From Trichinella spiralis (Eukaryota > Nematoda > Enoplea > Trichinellida > Trichinellidae): a stretch of DNA of 64,000 bases. The stretch covers positions 16,607,545 through 16,671,544 of the forward strand of contig CM012953.1 of NCBI GenBank assembly GCA_000181795.3, read 5' to 3'. A program made the translations under genes and the position numbers. The notes under the pieces were generated by a model. It did no database searches. It was not told the origin of the DNA and was given only the letters and a program-made list of their open reading frames with translations. Shown here piece by piece: positions 35,186 through 47,400 of this stretch (positions within the stretch are counted from its first letter, which is position 1; each line of letters opens with the position of its first letter).

Positions 35186-35380
35186 TTATTTTGTTTGAAG
35201 ATTCGTCATTCACTGAAAATTTGTTTATTTGAATATACTATTTGTGGGGAAGTTAATACTTTTTTCTGATCACGGTCCCGAAATATTTTAACATTATCAC
35301 TATTATATGTACAAAGTGACGTTATACATATGCTAAAAATCAATTCGAAGATCATCGAAAAAGAGTTAAATCAATTTTTA

Positions 35381-35390
35381 NNNNNNNNNN
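35381..35390. other. Assembly gap (10 N)
   Basis: A ten-base N run directly before the RT part of element C; the sequence before it (to 35380) is not part of that element. Confidence 0.99.
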
Positions 35391-38300
35391 GATTCGGAGT
35401 TGGTTCGAAGGGCGATCCTGAGATGTCGGAGCAGGAGAAGAGTTTTCGGGACAGTCTTTCATTCGACGGAACAAGATATTCCGTCCGGCTGTTGAAGAAA
35501 AGCGGTGAGATGAACCTCCCTAACAACTTTGAGTTAGCACGAAGACGGTTAGGGGCGGTGGAGCGTCGTTTGGCCCAAGATCCAGTCCGAAGGGAGCAGT
35601 ATGCTTCCATTTTCCAGGACTACCTGAAGAATGGTTGGGCAGAGCAGGTGAATGACGAAGGGAAAAGCGGTCGAACATGGTATCTCCCCCACCATGTGGT
35701 TTACCAGCAAGGGCCAGAAGGGCAAAAGGCTCGGATCGTCTTTGATGGTTCGGCAAAATATCAAGGAACTTCCTTGAATGATCACCTTGACGCCGGCCCG
35801 AAAGTGCAGACGGACCTGATGGGGATCCTCTTGCGATTTCGACGGTATCGAGTCGCTCTGCAATCAGACATCGCGAAGATGTATTTGCAGGTGGGACTGC
35901 ACGAGGACGAGCGGGATTTCTGCCGCTTCTTATGGAGAGACCGTAGTGGCACTCTTGACATCTATCGGCTCACTCGCGTCTGTTTCGGGTTGGCCTGCTC
36001 ACCATATTTGGCGATCCAGGTGGTTAATTCTCACTTGGAGGCGCATCGAACGCTCTTCCCGAGCGTTGCAGACGAAATCAGGTCGTGCATGTATGTGGAT
36101 GATTTGGTGGTGAGCCGCGACTCGGCAGCCGACGCTAAGTTATTCGTCCATCAAGCCTCTGACCTCCTCAGCCGGGGTGGTTTCCACCTCACAAAATGGG
36201 CGAGCAATGCTCCTGAGGCGCTTTCTGACTTGCCGGCTGAAGATTGCTCAAGTGTCGACCGTTCAAGACTTTGGAAAACGCTTGGGATTTCCTGGAATCC
36301 CCAGCTCGACCAGCTGTCGATCTGTCCCCCATCGCAGGCGGCTTCTGAAACGCACGGAACCAAACGAGGACTTCTCCGACTGGCAGCTTCAGTGTTCGAT
36401 CCCCTTGGCGCGTTGACCCCGTTCACCGTCCGTGCCAAACAGCTGTTACAGTCGCTCTGGCAAACCGGCATATCGTGGGATGATCCCTTACCGCCCGAGA
36501 TTAGTCGCAAATGGGATCAATGGAGGTCAGACCTAGGTGACCTACACCAGATCGCGCTGCCCCGGGCGTACCTGCCGTACTCCCCGATGGAAGCGAGTCG
36601 ATTGGAGCTGCATGGCTTTGGAGATGCGTCAGAAGCAGCGTATGCTGCCGTGGTCTACCTGAGAGCCACGCAAAGCACGGGAGTGACCCGAGTCAGCTTC
36701 GTGGCTGCGAAGTCCAAAGTGGCTCCGCTTAAGAAGCTCAGTGTTCCACGACTGGAGTTGTCGGCGGCCTTGTTGTGCGTCCGTCTGGTTCGGTATGTGC
36801 TACAGGAGTTAGCTCTACCCGTGGATGCCTGCTATTGCTGGAGTGACAGTTTGGTTGCTTTGGGCTGGATCCGTGGAGATGCGTGCCGGTGGAAGCCTTT
36901 CGTCGCGATCCGAGTTCGTGAGATACAGGGTCTGCTCTCTCCTCAGTATTGGGGTTATTGCCCAACCCAGGACAATCCTGCAGATTTTGCGAGCCGAGGA
37001 TGCAGTGTGACAAATTTGTCTAGTTCGCTGAAGTGGTGGCAGGGCCCGACCTGGTTGCGAGCTCCACCCGAGACCTGGCCACAAGCTGAAAAGGAAGAAC
37101 GGACTGAGGGCTTGGAGGTGCTCGAAGAGGAACGCCGAGCAACTACTGCATTGGTTGCAGTATCACCGCCGCAAGATGCGGCCACTGTCATCGACCCAGG
37201 TAGGTATTCCAGTTTCGAAACCTGATCCGAGTGACTGCCTGGTGCCGACGTTTTCGGCATAACACGACCTTGCCCGCCGGCTCAAGAAGAGCAGGGACTG
37301 CGTTGATGGCAGACGAGTTAAAGGCAGCCGAGAGAATCTGGATCCGGCAGGAGCAGATCCACGCTTTCGGATTGAAGGATCCGACTGACAAATCGGTGAT
37401 GAAGACGTTGTGCGGTCTCAATCCCTTTCTAGATGAGTTCGGGGTCATGAGAGTCGGTGGACGTCTTGGCAGAGCTCAGCTGGAAGAGGAAGCGAAATTC
37501 CCAGCTCTGCTCCCTTGCAAAGGGATGATCGTGGATTTGCTGATCGAACGGGAGCACAGCCGGCAATTGCACGCTGGTGTGGCTCAAACTCTTGCGGCAC
37601 TGAGAGAAAGATTCTGGATTCTCCGTGGTCGCAGTGCTGTTAAACGCGTTCTCCGCACGTGTAGACTCTGCCGACGAGTGGCAGCGCGTCCGTTCGAGCA
37701 ACGGATGGGTGAGTTGCCTGCGACCAGGGTGAATCCAGCGGGGCCGTTCAGCAATGTAGGGATCGACTTCGCTGGACCCCTTATGATCAGAGACGAAGGT
37801 TCCAAGCATGGGAGCAAAAAGGCTTACATCTGCCTGTTTACATGTATGGTTGTCCGAGCCATACACTTGGAACTCGTCCCTGACCAGACGATCGAGAGCT
37901 TTTTGCGTGCATTGCGACGGTTCGTTGCACGTCGCGGACGCCCCGACACCATCCAGTCGGATAATTTTAAGACATTTCATCAGGCGAATGTCTTCTTGAA
38001 ACATCTTTTCAGCGGTCAGAACTGGGAGACGGTGCAGCGACATCTCGCATCAGAACGTGTTGAATGGATATTCATCACGGAACGTGCCCCCTGGTGCGGG
38101 GGGTACTGGGAACGTCTGGTGCGATCAGTGAAAACCGCTTTAAAGGCAACGTTAGGCCAATGTCTGGCATCGCCTGACGAATTGCGCACCGTGTTGTGCG
38201 AAGTGGAAGCTCGAGTGAACGATCGTCCACTGACCTTTGTGGGAAGCGACATACAGGAGGAGATGGCCCTGACTCCGGCCCACTTCCTCGTTGGCCGAAG

Positions 38301-38676
38301 CTTGACTGCATTTCCAGACCGAAGCGATCGTGCTTCGCGTGGGACAATGAGCAGTAGTCTGCGACACTTGCTCCGCCGCTGGTCCTACCAGCGGAAGCTC
38401 GTTGATGCCTTTTGGAAGCGTTGGCAACGAGAGTACGTGGTGACCCTAAGCTGCAGAGGTAAGTGGAAAAGGTTGCAGGAGCAACCTCGAGTCGGTGACG
38501 TGGTACTGGTCGCTGACTACAACACTCCACGACGACGTTGGCCCCTTGGCCAAATCGTGGAGTTGCTCACTGGCAGTGATGGGTTGGCAAGGTCTGCAAA
38601 GGTCAAGACCGCGGCAGGTATCTTGCGCAGATCGATTCGCACTTTGATCCTGCTGGAACCGGCCGAAGCTCATTGA
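35391..38676 (+). mobile_element. Element C RT-RNase H-integrase region
   Basis: The RT shows FDGSAKYQGTSLNDHLD, LQSDIAKMYLQVGL and YVDDLVVS (35740-36110). The RNase H-like part has ELHGFGDASEAAYAAVVYL and CYCWSDSLVALGWI (36606-36870). The integrase has an HAGVAQTL...CRLC zinc segment (37570-37680), a VGIDFAGPL core, TIQSDNFKTF and ERAPWCGGYWERLVRSV (37755-38130), and ends LILLEPAEAH at 38676. Codon usage is much more GC-rich than in the host genes. One break is seen. Confidence 0.88.
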
Positions 38677-38702
38677 TGGGCTCCGCCCATCAGGGGGGAG
38701 TC

Positions 38703-39039
38703 TGTTAGAAATTCCTCTGGTCGCTCCCGGACGCCTGAGTATCCATACCTGCGTTCATGGTTACAGTAGCGGCCTACGGTAGATGACGCAATAGTGTGTG
38801 TTAGTGTGTGTGCGTGTGCATATGCTTGTGAGTGTGCGTGTATAGTGCTAGTTCTGGTTGTCGATTCATTCTTGGTTGTTGAATCTTCAATAAAGTCTCC
38901 CGATACGACTTTGTTTTCTTTTCACGTTTGGCAACGAACGGGGTTAATCAGCGGTTGAGCAATCAAATAAGGTTGGACTCCCGCGTGAATTATTATTACA
39001 GTCCACTAGCGCTCAGGAGATACAGTTTTGTTGCTAACA
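38703..39039 (+). mobile_element. 3' LTR of element C
   Basis: 337 bp from TGTTAGAAATTCC to TTGCTAACA, preceded by a purine tract, with AATAAA at about 38890. A GT-rich tract at 38795-38845 is absent from the 5' LTR. The target duplication ACGTC follows at 39040-39044. Confidence 0.8.
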
Positions 39040-39044
39040 ACGTC
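39040..39044. repeat. Target-site duplication of element C, right
   Basis: ACGTC, identical to 21978-21982; beyond it the sequence resumes within element A. Confidence 0.75.
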
Positions 39045-39756
39045 CTCGCAATGTCGCTAGGGACTGGTTCACACCGGCGTGCAACTCGGACTCGGGGGTT
39101 CGTCGCACGATGAGCACCACAATCGTTCCGTCAGGGGGAAGTAACAACGGGTGTTTATGACACCACGGCAACGCTGCGTTGGTCAGTCGACCTCCAACGC
39201 GCAGGAGTCCTTCCATATCCACAAACGGGGAGAGTGAAGCGAATTGACTGCTCTTCGGCCACTCAGTGGAACCGGATCCAATTCTGTGAATCGGGAAGGC
39301 TCCGGCTTGGACTTCTCTCATCCACCTCTTCTCTGCCTCTTGCAACTCCAAGAGCGTGAGTGAGCTGCTCCCTCTTCGTTCACCTCGGGGTCTTCTCGCT
39401 TGGTCTACCCATTGCCAACAATATGCGGTAACACGAAGTAGCTTCTCCATTCGGCTGTACCTAGTTGGATCGATCACCATTTGTAGCCGTTGCGCTGGCA
39501 ACGTGGTGGTCAGCATAACAGCCGTTCTTCGCTCAGGGTCCGTTCCCCTGACTTCTTCCGGAGTGAGAACGACATCCAACAGTGGCCATTCACTCTCAAG
39601 TTGTTGCAACCAGTCGGACCCATTCCACCACAAGTGGTCTTTGAGAAGTTTTCCCAAAGTACAACCTCGACTCAGTCGATCTTCTGGGTTGTCCGCTGTT
39701 GGAACATACCTCCACTGGCTCGGCTCAGTGAGTGCAATTATCTCTTGCACAAGCTA
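39045..39756 (-). mobile_element. BEL/Pao element A, RNase H end and integrase start (upstream half)
   Basis: Minus-strand frame with the Pao-type linker WRYVPTADNPEDRLSRGC and LWWNGSDWL, later LRVGGRLTNA and the zinc segment ELHAGVNQSLATL. It breaks off where element C inserted. Upstream it runs directly into element A's 5' LTR, so gag, protease and most of RT are missing from this copy. Confidence 0.8.
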
Positions 39757-40737
39757 ATGCTCTTCGCTCAACAGCAAACGAAATACTGAGTATGGAAGTT
39801 TATTCCAAAGATTGAAGTCAACAGAGAGTAGAAAAAACTGCAAACGGACGGATGGTTCGGACAGTAACACACAAGGCTAAGGTTCGGGAACTCTGCAACA
39901 CGTTGCTCACAACTACCGCACAACTCGCACAGTCGGTATGATACTGACTTTTTTCTGTCACCGTATTCCTCATTGAAATGCAGGTGTGACTTCAGGATAC
40001 TATACGATACAGAATTATGGTGTCCATTTCACACTGTTAGGAAGTGACCACGTAAATACTACCATAAAAAATACCAAAAAAATAGAAAGAAATTGCTATT
40101 AAGAACAGTGAAAACGATGTATAGCTTAATTATCCCGTACTCTTACTGTAGAGTACGGTATGCTAAAAATAGAAGGAAGAACTTGTTATTCATCGATTGA
40201 TTGACGAAATTAGGACGATAGTAAAGATTTGATTCCACCTATTATTGTTGATTGAGTGCAACTGTTACTGTCGATACAGTTACCGTGTACGGAAACGAAG
40301 GTACAGTTGTACGTTCGTTTGAATTCACTGTTTGCGTAAGGAATTACGTAAACAAAGACGATTGTGTACTTCTTGCTTGAACGAAGGAGTCCATATGAAG
40401 ACGGAACTTGTTTGATTCCTGTATACAGTGTGGATACTGGGTGGGAAAACAGGAACCACAAGAAGCTGATAAGATTGATTAGATCGGTATCACTTGAAAG
40501 GAAAAGGCTGATATTCAACACAGACGTTGAAGTAGTGTGAATTGGAACTACTCGATCTACCACTTAGAGCGGTGAACGATTTTGAACGCGTTGAGTCTCA
40601 AAATTGCCGCTCTGATACTTGACAATCAGAAGAACCTGACGACAGATTATTCGAACCGACTGAATTCCGTTTTATAATTTCTAACAGTCAAGGAACAAAC
40701 AAGTCGCTAAACAAAAATAAAAATGGAATTTCCAACA
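39757..40737 (-). mobile_element. 5' LTR of element A, interrupted by a solo LTR
   Basis: The minus strand starts TGTTGGAAATTCC (40737) and ends near 39757 (gagcgaagagca), with AATAAA at about 39805. Its outer part matches 20646-20942. It is split by a 583-bp LTR of the element B family at 40094-40676. Confidence 0.65.
40094..40676 (+). mobile_element. Solo LTR of the element B family, nested in the LTR of A
   Basis: Full-length and colinear with B's LTR (ttaagaacagtgaaaacgat at the start, gaattccgttttata at the end) but in the opposite orientation and clearly more diverged than B's two LTRs are from each other. The sequence of A's LTR continues on both sides, with aaatt/aattt at the junctions as a possible duplication. 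Confidence 0.75.
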
Positions 40738-40738
40738 T

Positions 40739-40905
40739 TGTAAATCTGGGGTTACTGTAGACTTTTGTCGGTCATTCATGCGAGGCATATCTCTGGTCTT
40801 TAACGTTTATTCACAAACAGATACGAACACTAACAACACACACACACACACACAAGCTAACTACATACTTTCACGTAATCACACACACTGAATAAGCGCC
40901 ACGTT

Positions 40906-40941
<36 letters not shown>

Positions 40942-41087
40942 AAAATGCTTATGCTGCTAGATAGACGCCCTTCTCCTTTTTAAATCGGCAAACGTAATTA
41001 TCATTTTTGAATTGGAGCTTACGATAGATATCTTCTTTTTTTGATCTTGACTTCTTTTTAACTGTTAACGCAATCGTATCCGTTACA
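40739..41087 (-). mobile_element. Solo LTR, Gypsy-type (family D)
   Basis: The minus strand runs from TGTAACGGATAC to CCAGATTTACA, 349 bp, with AATAAA (40806-40811, inverted on the plus strand). It holds an AT microsatellite at 40911-40938. The first 110 bases are homologous to 31587-31490. It abuts the outer end of element A's LTR; no convincing target duplication. Confidence 0.6.
40911..40938. repeat. (AT)n microsatellite
   Basis: Fourteen uninterrupted AT units inside the family D LTR. Confidence 0.9.
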
Positions 41088-41478
41088 ATATAACAAACGT
41101 TGATCAGTGAAACAAAGAGAACTGAACGCAGTACAGACAGATGATAGACAAGAAAATGACAAAAGTGGAAAAACCCAGATAGAAGGCGGAAACAGAAATT
41201 ACAATTGACTATTCAGATTGCGTATTAGGACCGTGAATTTCCGCGACCAGTGGCGTCTGCCTAATTGCTTGCTGTAATTGTGAATATTAAATAATATTTT
41301 AAAATGTACAGTTAATTAAATGTTTTTAAATTAATTGTAATAAATTGAGATAAAACTGAGATAAAGTTTTTCTTAATCGTTTTAAAACTTGACTTTTGTC
41401 ATACTGTAATTCTTGCGCTGTTGTTGAGTAAGCTATTATTGTGCATTAGAAAAGTCATTTATTTGCAATGTCTAAATC
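41088..41478. other. UTP20 upstream region
   Basis: About 390 bp of mostly AT-rich sequence between the last LTR and the UTP20 start. It presumably contains the promoter; no specific element is recognised. Confidence 0.45.
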
Positions 41479-44400
41479 ATGAAACACTGTAAAAGTGAAA
41501 ACAAATTTCGAGTAAGTTGTGAATTGTTATTATGAATGTTTTTTTATCATTATCTATCTGTTTCATGTTATCTGAAAATGTAAAATATTTGTTTTGTTTT
41601 TCAGAAAATTGTCGTATTTTTTTTTGGTTTATGTTTTTGAAATTTATACAGTTAATACTCTTTATTTTCAGTTTGTTGGTTTTAATGAGAGAATAAAAAA
41701 TATTCATGTCGACATTACTCGGCAATGTAGATCATTTGAAACAGCACCTGATGACGAGGAAACTTTTTTTGCTCAAACTTTGGCTAAACAATCAGAGTTG
41801 AATTATTCAAAAGAATTCAGTAAGTTATTCTCCAAAGAGACGTGATTGACGTTTTCATACATTAAATTTTGAGGTGATTTCTTGCAAGACATTTCAACAT
41901 TAGCAATTAATACTTATCCATTGTTGATTTTCCACAAAGATGAAATTTTGCGAAAACTGAAAAAGCACTTGCTGGAAAAAAATGTCAGCAGCATTTCTTC
42001 ACTTTTAGAGTAAGAAAGAACAATTGCCAAAGCATTGCTTTAAATTATTTTTTAAGACTGTGCATAGCTGTTTGCCGAGATTTGCACGATGAATTTCAGC
42101 CGTATTTTTGGGAAATTTTTGAGGTCATTTGTGATATTTTGTCAGTCTACAATGATCCTGATGTTTTGGAAGCGTGTTTTTCAACCCTCGCTTATTTGCT
42201 GAAATTTTCTTGGCGCAGGATGATCCATAATTCAAGAGATGTTTTTCAGTATGATTTGGGACTTTTTGATGTTCAGTAGGATGAAATGGATGTGTTTAAA
42301 ATTCTTTGTATTTTTTGAAGACATTTTCAGCACCTGTTATCTCATACAAAAGAATATATTCGTCGTTTTTCTGCCGAAGCTCTTGTATTCTTTATTCGAA
42401 AGGTAACATTTTTATTTAAAAATGAAATTTATTAATCATTTAAAATCCAGGCTGCCGATTTTGGTGATATTGTTGAATATTGCTTGAGAAAAATTGGTGA
42501 GGACAATGCTTTGCTTCTCGGAATGGCGGAATTGTTCATTCAATGCATCATTGGGCCGCAGAACAATTTTCACGGTAAAGCAAAAATGGTACGAAATGTG
42601 CACGTTACTCATGTATGTTTTATATATGAAGATAAAAAAAGAGAGAGAGAAAGATTTGAAACTTTTGGGCAGTTAATAGATGAATTTTATTAACTATTTT
42701 TTTTTCTTTTATTAGTTGTTTAAATAATAAAAATATTTGTATTATTTAAGATGATGAAAACGTTGTTGTCGTTTGTTCATATTTCTCCATTGAAAGAAAC
42801 GGCTTACACTTTGCTTTGTCAAGTGAACATCGCTTTGGTTCAACATGCCGTCGTCGATACGGCTGCAGTTATTTTCGACTGTATACTAGATGAAGGTGAT
42901 TGTTTTTTCGACAAACTGTTGCGGAACGATAACGCAGCTTTGGATGTTAAAGTTGCTTATCTGATGGATTTGACATCGGTTTGGATAGAAATGAAGCAGG
43001 GCTGTTTGGTACCTTTTGAGACAAAGGAAAAAATTATAAAAAATTGGCTAATGCGATTGTTGGTCAATGGAAATTTTGAATGGAAAATTTTCAACTCGTT
43101 CATTAATCTCGGGAGGAGAATTTTCCAATCGCCTGATGTGTGCACGAAGTGCACAATTTTGGGTGATTTTTTAAATTTGTTGTTTGACGTGGGTGCACAA
43201 TTTGAGCATGCTGTTCTGATTATGCCGGACAGTTTGTTCGTAGTTGAAGTGTACCAGTGTAGAATCATCAGATTTTTCGCCTCGTACACGGATCGGTATT
43301 TGGTTGAGAATGAAATTTTCAAAAATTGTCGTCTGTTGGCTAGCTTGTGTAAAATGTCATCATTGGCCGAAACGAATGCAGTTGGAAATGGACAGTGGCC
43401 ATTGGTAACGAGAAGACTCTTCTCTCCGTTGCAGAAAGGAACAATTGTCAATTTGCTAGATTTGATATTTACCAAATTTTCTGAACAGTTCGCTTTGACC
43501 GGGTCGGATAAAGCTGAGATGGGAATTTTGTTGCCGCATTTGATCTGCGCCGCCCTAATCTATCCAATGGTGACGATGGATCGCGACGAGCACGTTGCAC
43601 TGGCTAACGTTACCACGAACCTTGCCCTCTCGTCTCTGGTTGTTGTTGGCAAAGAATACAGTTTAGCGTTGCGTTGCCTTTTCAAAGCTGTACATCAGAT
43701 CAAAGAGTCGGCCAAATTGACCGAAATGGTCATTTGTTTAGCGGAACGGATGTTGGCAAATTTGCAGTAATATTTTATTGTATATTTTCGTATTATTTTA
43801 CATCGTGCATTGTAATTTTCAGCAGCGGCGCTAAAGTGGCATTTTATCTCGAGGCCACAGTTAGCTGTGTTGAATATTTGAATGATCGGTTGTCAAATTT
43901 CGACTTGCAAGTGGACGTGATTGATTCAGCTTGTCGAGCCGTTATTTCAAATTTGTGGCTGTCCGATGTTGGAACGCGTGTTTTGTCATTGCGTCTTCTG
44001 CGTCATTTGTGCGCACTTGGTGGATGTCGGGTAATATATTCTTTCTTTTTTCTTTTTTTCTTCATATTATCATTTTTGTCATCATTGATGTTTCGATATT
44101 TGTTTTTTTTTATAGATTGGTGTCGAATTTGCAGATTTGTGTTTAGAAGCGGAAAGCGTGCCGGCGACGATTCACCAATACCGTCAGCGTTTGTTAGTCT
44201 ATATGAAAATTTGTTCGCTGTGCAAAAGCGGCTCTTCTGAGAAGACAGTGTTGCGGAATTGGTCGTTGATTGGTTTGGTTTTGCGTTTTCTGGTTGGTCA
44301 GTTTCACGTCAATTTGTCTTTGCTGTGGAATCATGTGATCGAAACGATCGTAGCAACAATGGAAATGGCCAACGACGCCGACCAGTGTTGGACCGTTTTG

Positions 44401-47400
44401 GTCGACGCGTTGGAATTCGGCACGGCTAATTTGGCAAACAGTAATACCAGTGAACAGTGTTGTTTTCCAGTGGAGGAGGAGAACATTTTGTCCCAGGCGA
44501 TCAGTGACCGTCTCGGAATGGGAGAAAGTAACAACAGTAGGGAGGATTTTGTCAATTTTCGTCATTTGGTGTGGCTTACGTTGGACAAATTGGCAACGTC
44601 CAGTCCCGCACCGTCTGGTCAAGTGGAACGGATCGTCGATTCAGCGTTGAGCTGGTTCAACGTGGAATATCAGTTCAACGACATGAATACGATTTGGTTT
44701 GACGGTAGGGCAGCTGTAGCCTGTGGTAGTGGTGGTGATGTAAGTGTGAAGTTGCAAGCGAAAACGGCAGTAGCCGCTTTGAATGTTTTGGGAAAATTGT
44801 CGAAAAATCACCGACGGTTGTTTGTTCGACTCGAGTCGTTGTATACGCGTCTGTTGAGGCAGACGAGACGCGAAGTCCAGGCGGCGGCGTTGAACTGCGT
44901 GCTCGGCTTAGACGACGAGTTGGAAACGTACCGGCCTCATTTGAGCTGCTTGTTGACCGGCGACAATTTTTGCGACAAACTCATCAAACTGGCATGTCGT
45001 TTCGACCAGCTTGCTGTCGAAGAATTGGAACGTCGACGACGACTGGCGACAGTATTGTTGAATCTTGTCTACGGTCTGCTGCGAAGCAGGGGTTCTGGTT
45101 CCACTTTGGATTTGCGGCGCCACTTGTCCCAACTGTTCGCTTTTCTCGGCTATTGCAACAGCGACGAAATGAACGAATTTTTCGACTTGGTGATTTCACC
45201 AATCGGCTGCCATTTTCACCAACACTACTCCAACAACCAAATTGGACAAACGATACAAGCTTTGGACAGTGTTTTCGAAGGTCGAACTGTTGCCGACCTG
45301 CGTTACGGGGTTTTGGGTGAGATTGTCGAATTTTTGAACCAAATGGTGGAAAAAGTGTCCGATCGTATGGATGAAAAATGTCAGCGTCGAATTTTCCATG
45401 CGGCATTGATTTTGCAAGCAATCGTCAACTGGATTCAATTGACTGCTGCTGGTGGTGGTGGTGGTGGTGAAAATGGAAAAGTGCACGAAGAAGAGACGAA
45501 CGAGGATGGAAGAGAAGAAGATGATTACGTTTGGAAGAAACGGGGGAAAAAAATCCGCAAACAATTGGACGGATTGTTTGTAAAATTTTCCACCCAATTT
45601 GGAGAATATCCATTTTCGGACGAGGAGCTTGGACTGTTGTTCGAATTGGTCGTCTGGCCAGCGTTGGTGGTCGACGACGACGACAACGTCCAAGGGCGTC
45701 TGTGCAAACTGTTCGTCGTCTGGAGTGAATCCGAACTGCTCTGGCCGTTGCTCTACTGTTCCAAGTGGAACCGTTCGCCGGTCCACTGTTTGGTGTCGAC
45801 GTTGGGCAAGCGGAACGCGCCAGAGGCGGTCCATCGATTTGCAATCGACCTGGTCGACGGTCTGCTTCAGCTCGACTCCAATCCCGACTCTTGTTGGGCA
45901 ACGAATTCTGAAATTGCCAATTTTGCCCAAAAATACTGGCAAGTTGTCGACGTTCAACATCGCCGGCCGGATTTTTTCGTCGAAAATTACGCCGAAATTC
46001 TAATCGCCTATTGTAGAGAGGATTTCGAAAAAAGTGGCGACCATCGCCGGCCGATTGACCGACGTAAATTGGATATTCTTTGTCGACTGTGCGGTCGATT
46101 GGACGTGGCCCGTAGTCGTGGCTGTGGGTCGTCTTTGATCACGTCCCTTTTCGAACAGCTTCAATGCAGAGCAGCAGCAGCAGTTGACGACGAAATTGTA
46201 TGGAACAGAGAAAAGTTGCCAAAATTTCAGTTCAATCCAATTATTTTTATTTTTTCCATTTTTCCCAGGAAATTCAACTGATTCTTCTCGATGCTGTGCT
46301 CCGATTGCTCGAACATTCTTCCAACGACACGTTGCAATATTTGGAGTAAGTTTGTCGGCTGGATCTTTTTGCGAAATGAATAGAGAATTATAATAATAAT
46401 TGGTCGAAATTTTCAGTTCGGTTATCAATTTGTACGCCTGCGTACGCCAGAGATCTGTTCGAACCCGTTTGCACGAAATTTTCACCGCAATTGTAGCAGA
46501 CGATCCAGAATATATCAAATTGTCCCAAATTATCGACGGGGTTAGTTGACGTGGGAAAAAAAGATTTTTTTTAAATCTCAGTTTAATTGTAAAAAACAAT
46601 TCTTTTTTTTGGTGTAGTTGAACTCGTGGAACAAACGTCAGGTTGAAGAATTCGATTATGATCGTCGACTCGCTGCTCATCAGCAGGCGAATCATTTTCT
46701 GTATGAAGTTTCGAAAAGTGCTTTGAAACCTACGTTGACTTTACTATTTTACAATTGTTTTCATTTCATTGAACTGGTAAACAAATTTACTTGTTTTTTT
46801 TCTGTTTCGATGCTAATTTTTTTTCTTTCGTCGAAGGTGGACGATCTTTCTTTGCGAACGAATGCAACGCACACGGTTGACCAGTGTTTCCACTGCATGT
46901 CCACTAGACTTGTTCAAGACGAGTGGAATTCGATTTTGAACAACACTGTATTACCATATTTGACGAACGCTTTGAAAAATCAAAACGACGTATGTGAATT
47001 TTTTTTTATTAATTTTTGATTGTATTTTATTGTTTTTTGTTTTTTATTCGGAAATATTATTTCAGATTATACGCAACAGTTTTGTTGGCATTTTGAGAAG
47101 TTGCATTTTGAAATTTGCCATTTTTCACGATCAACTTAAACCACTGTTTCAATTGGTCGACAATGTCGATTTGGAATTGGACTTTTTCGAAAATATTCGT
47201 CACATTCAGGTGAAAAGATTTTTTAATTTGGTCTGTTGACAAAGTTCTCAAAGTCTGCTTACATTGTCGTTTGGAAATTTAGCTGCATCGTCGTGCCCGT
47301 GCTTTGCGACGTCTTTGTGATCAACTTGAAACTTCTTCGGATCCGAATACAACTATCCGCCCACGGCAGATTCGCCTTTACATTTTCCCACTGATCAGTG

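Larger units (their letters stand above)
21983..39039 (+). mobile_element. BEL/Pao element C, inserted in element A and itself split
   Basis: Outer ends are TGTTAGAAAT... and ...GCTAACA, flanked by the duplication ACGTC. Parts, in order, are a 5' LTR (21983-22331), a gag-protease region (22465-24044), a run of N, an 11.2-kb stretch of unrelated sequence, a second run of N, an RT-RNase H-integrase region (35391-38676), a purine tract (ggggggag) and a 3' LTR (38703-39039). The family is clear from the DUF1758 protease and the Pao-type RT and integrase. The two coding parts have one visible break besides the gaps, so the element looks young. Confidence 0.75.

Noticed and set aside
44194-46695. 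Long antisense frames opposite UTP20, up to 254 codons
   Set aside because: They lie opposite strongly supported UTP20 exons and arise from its codon bias (many GTC/GAC codons); no family features.
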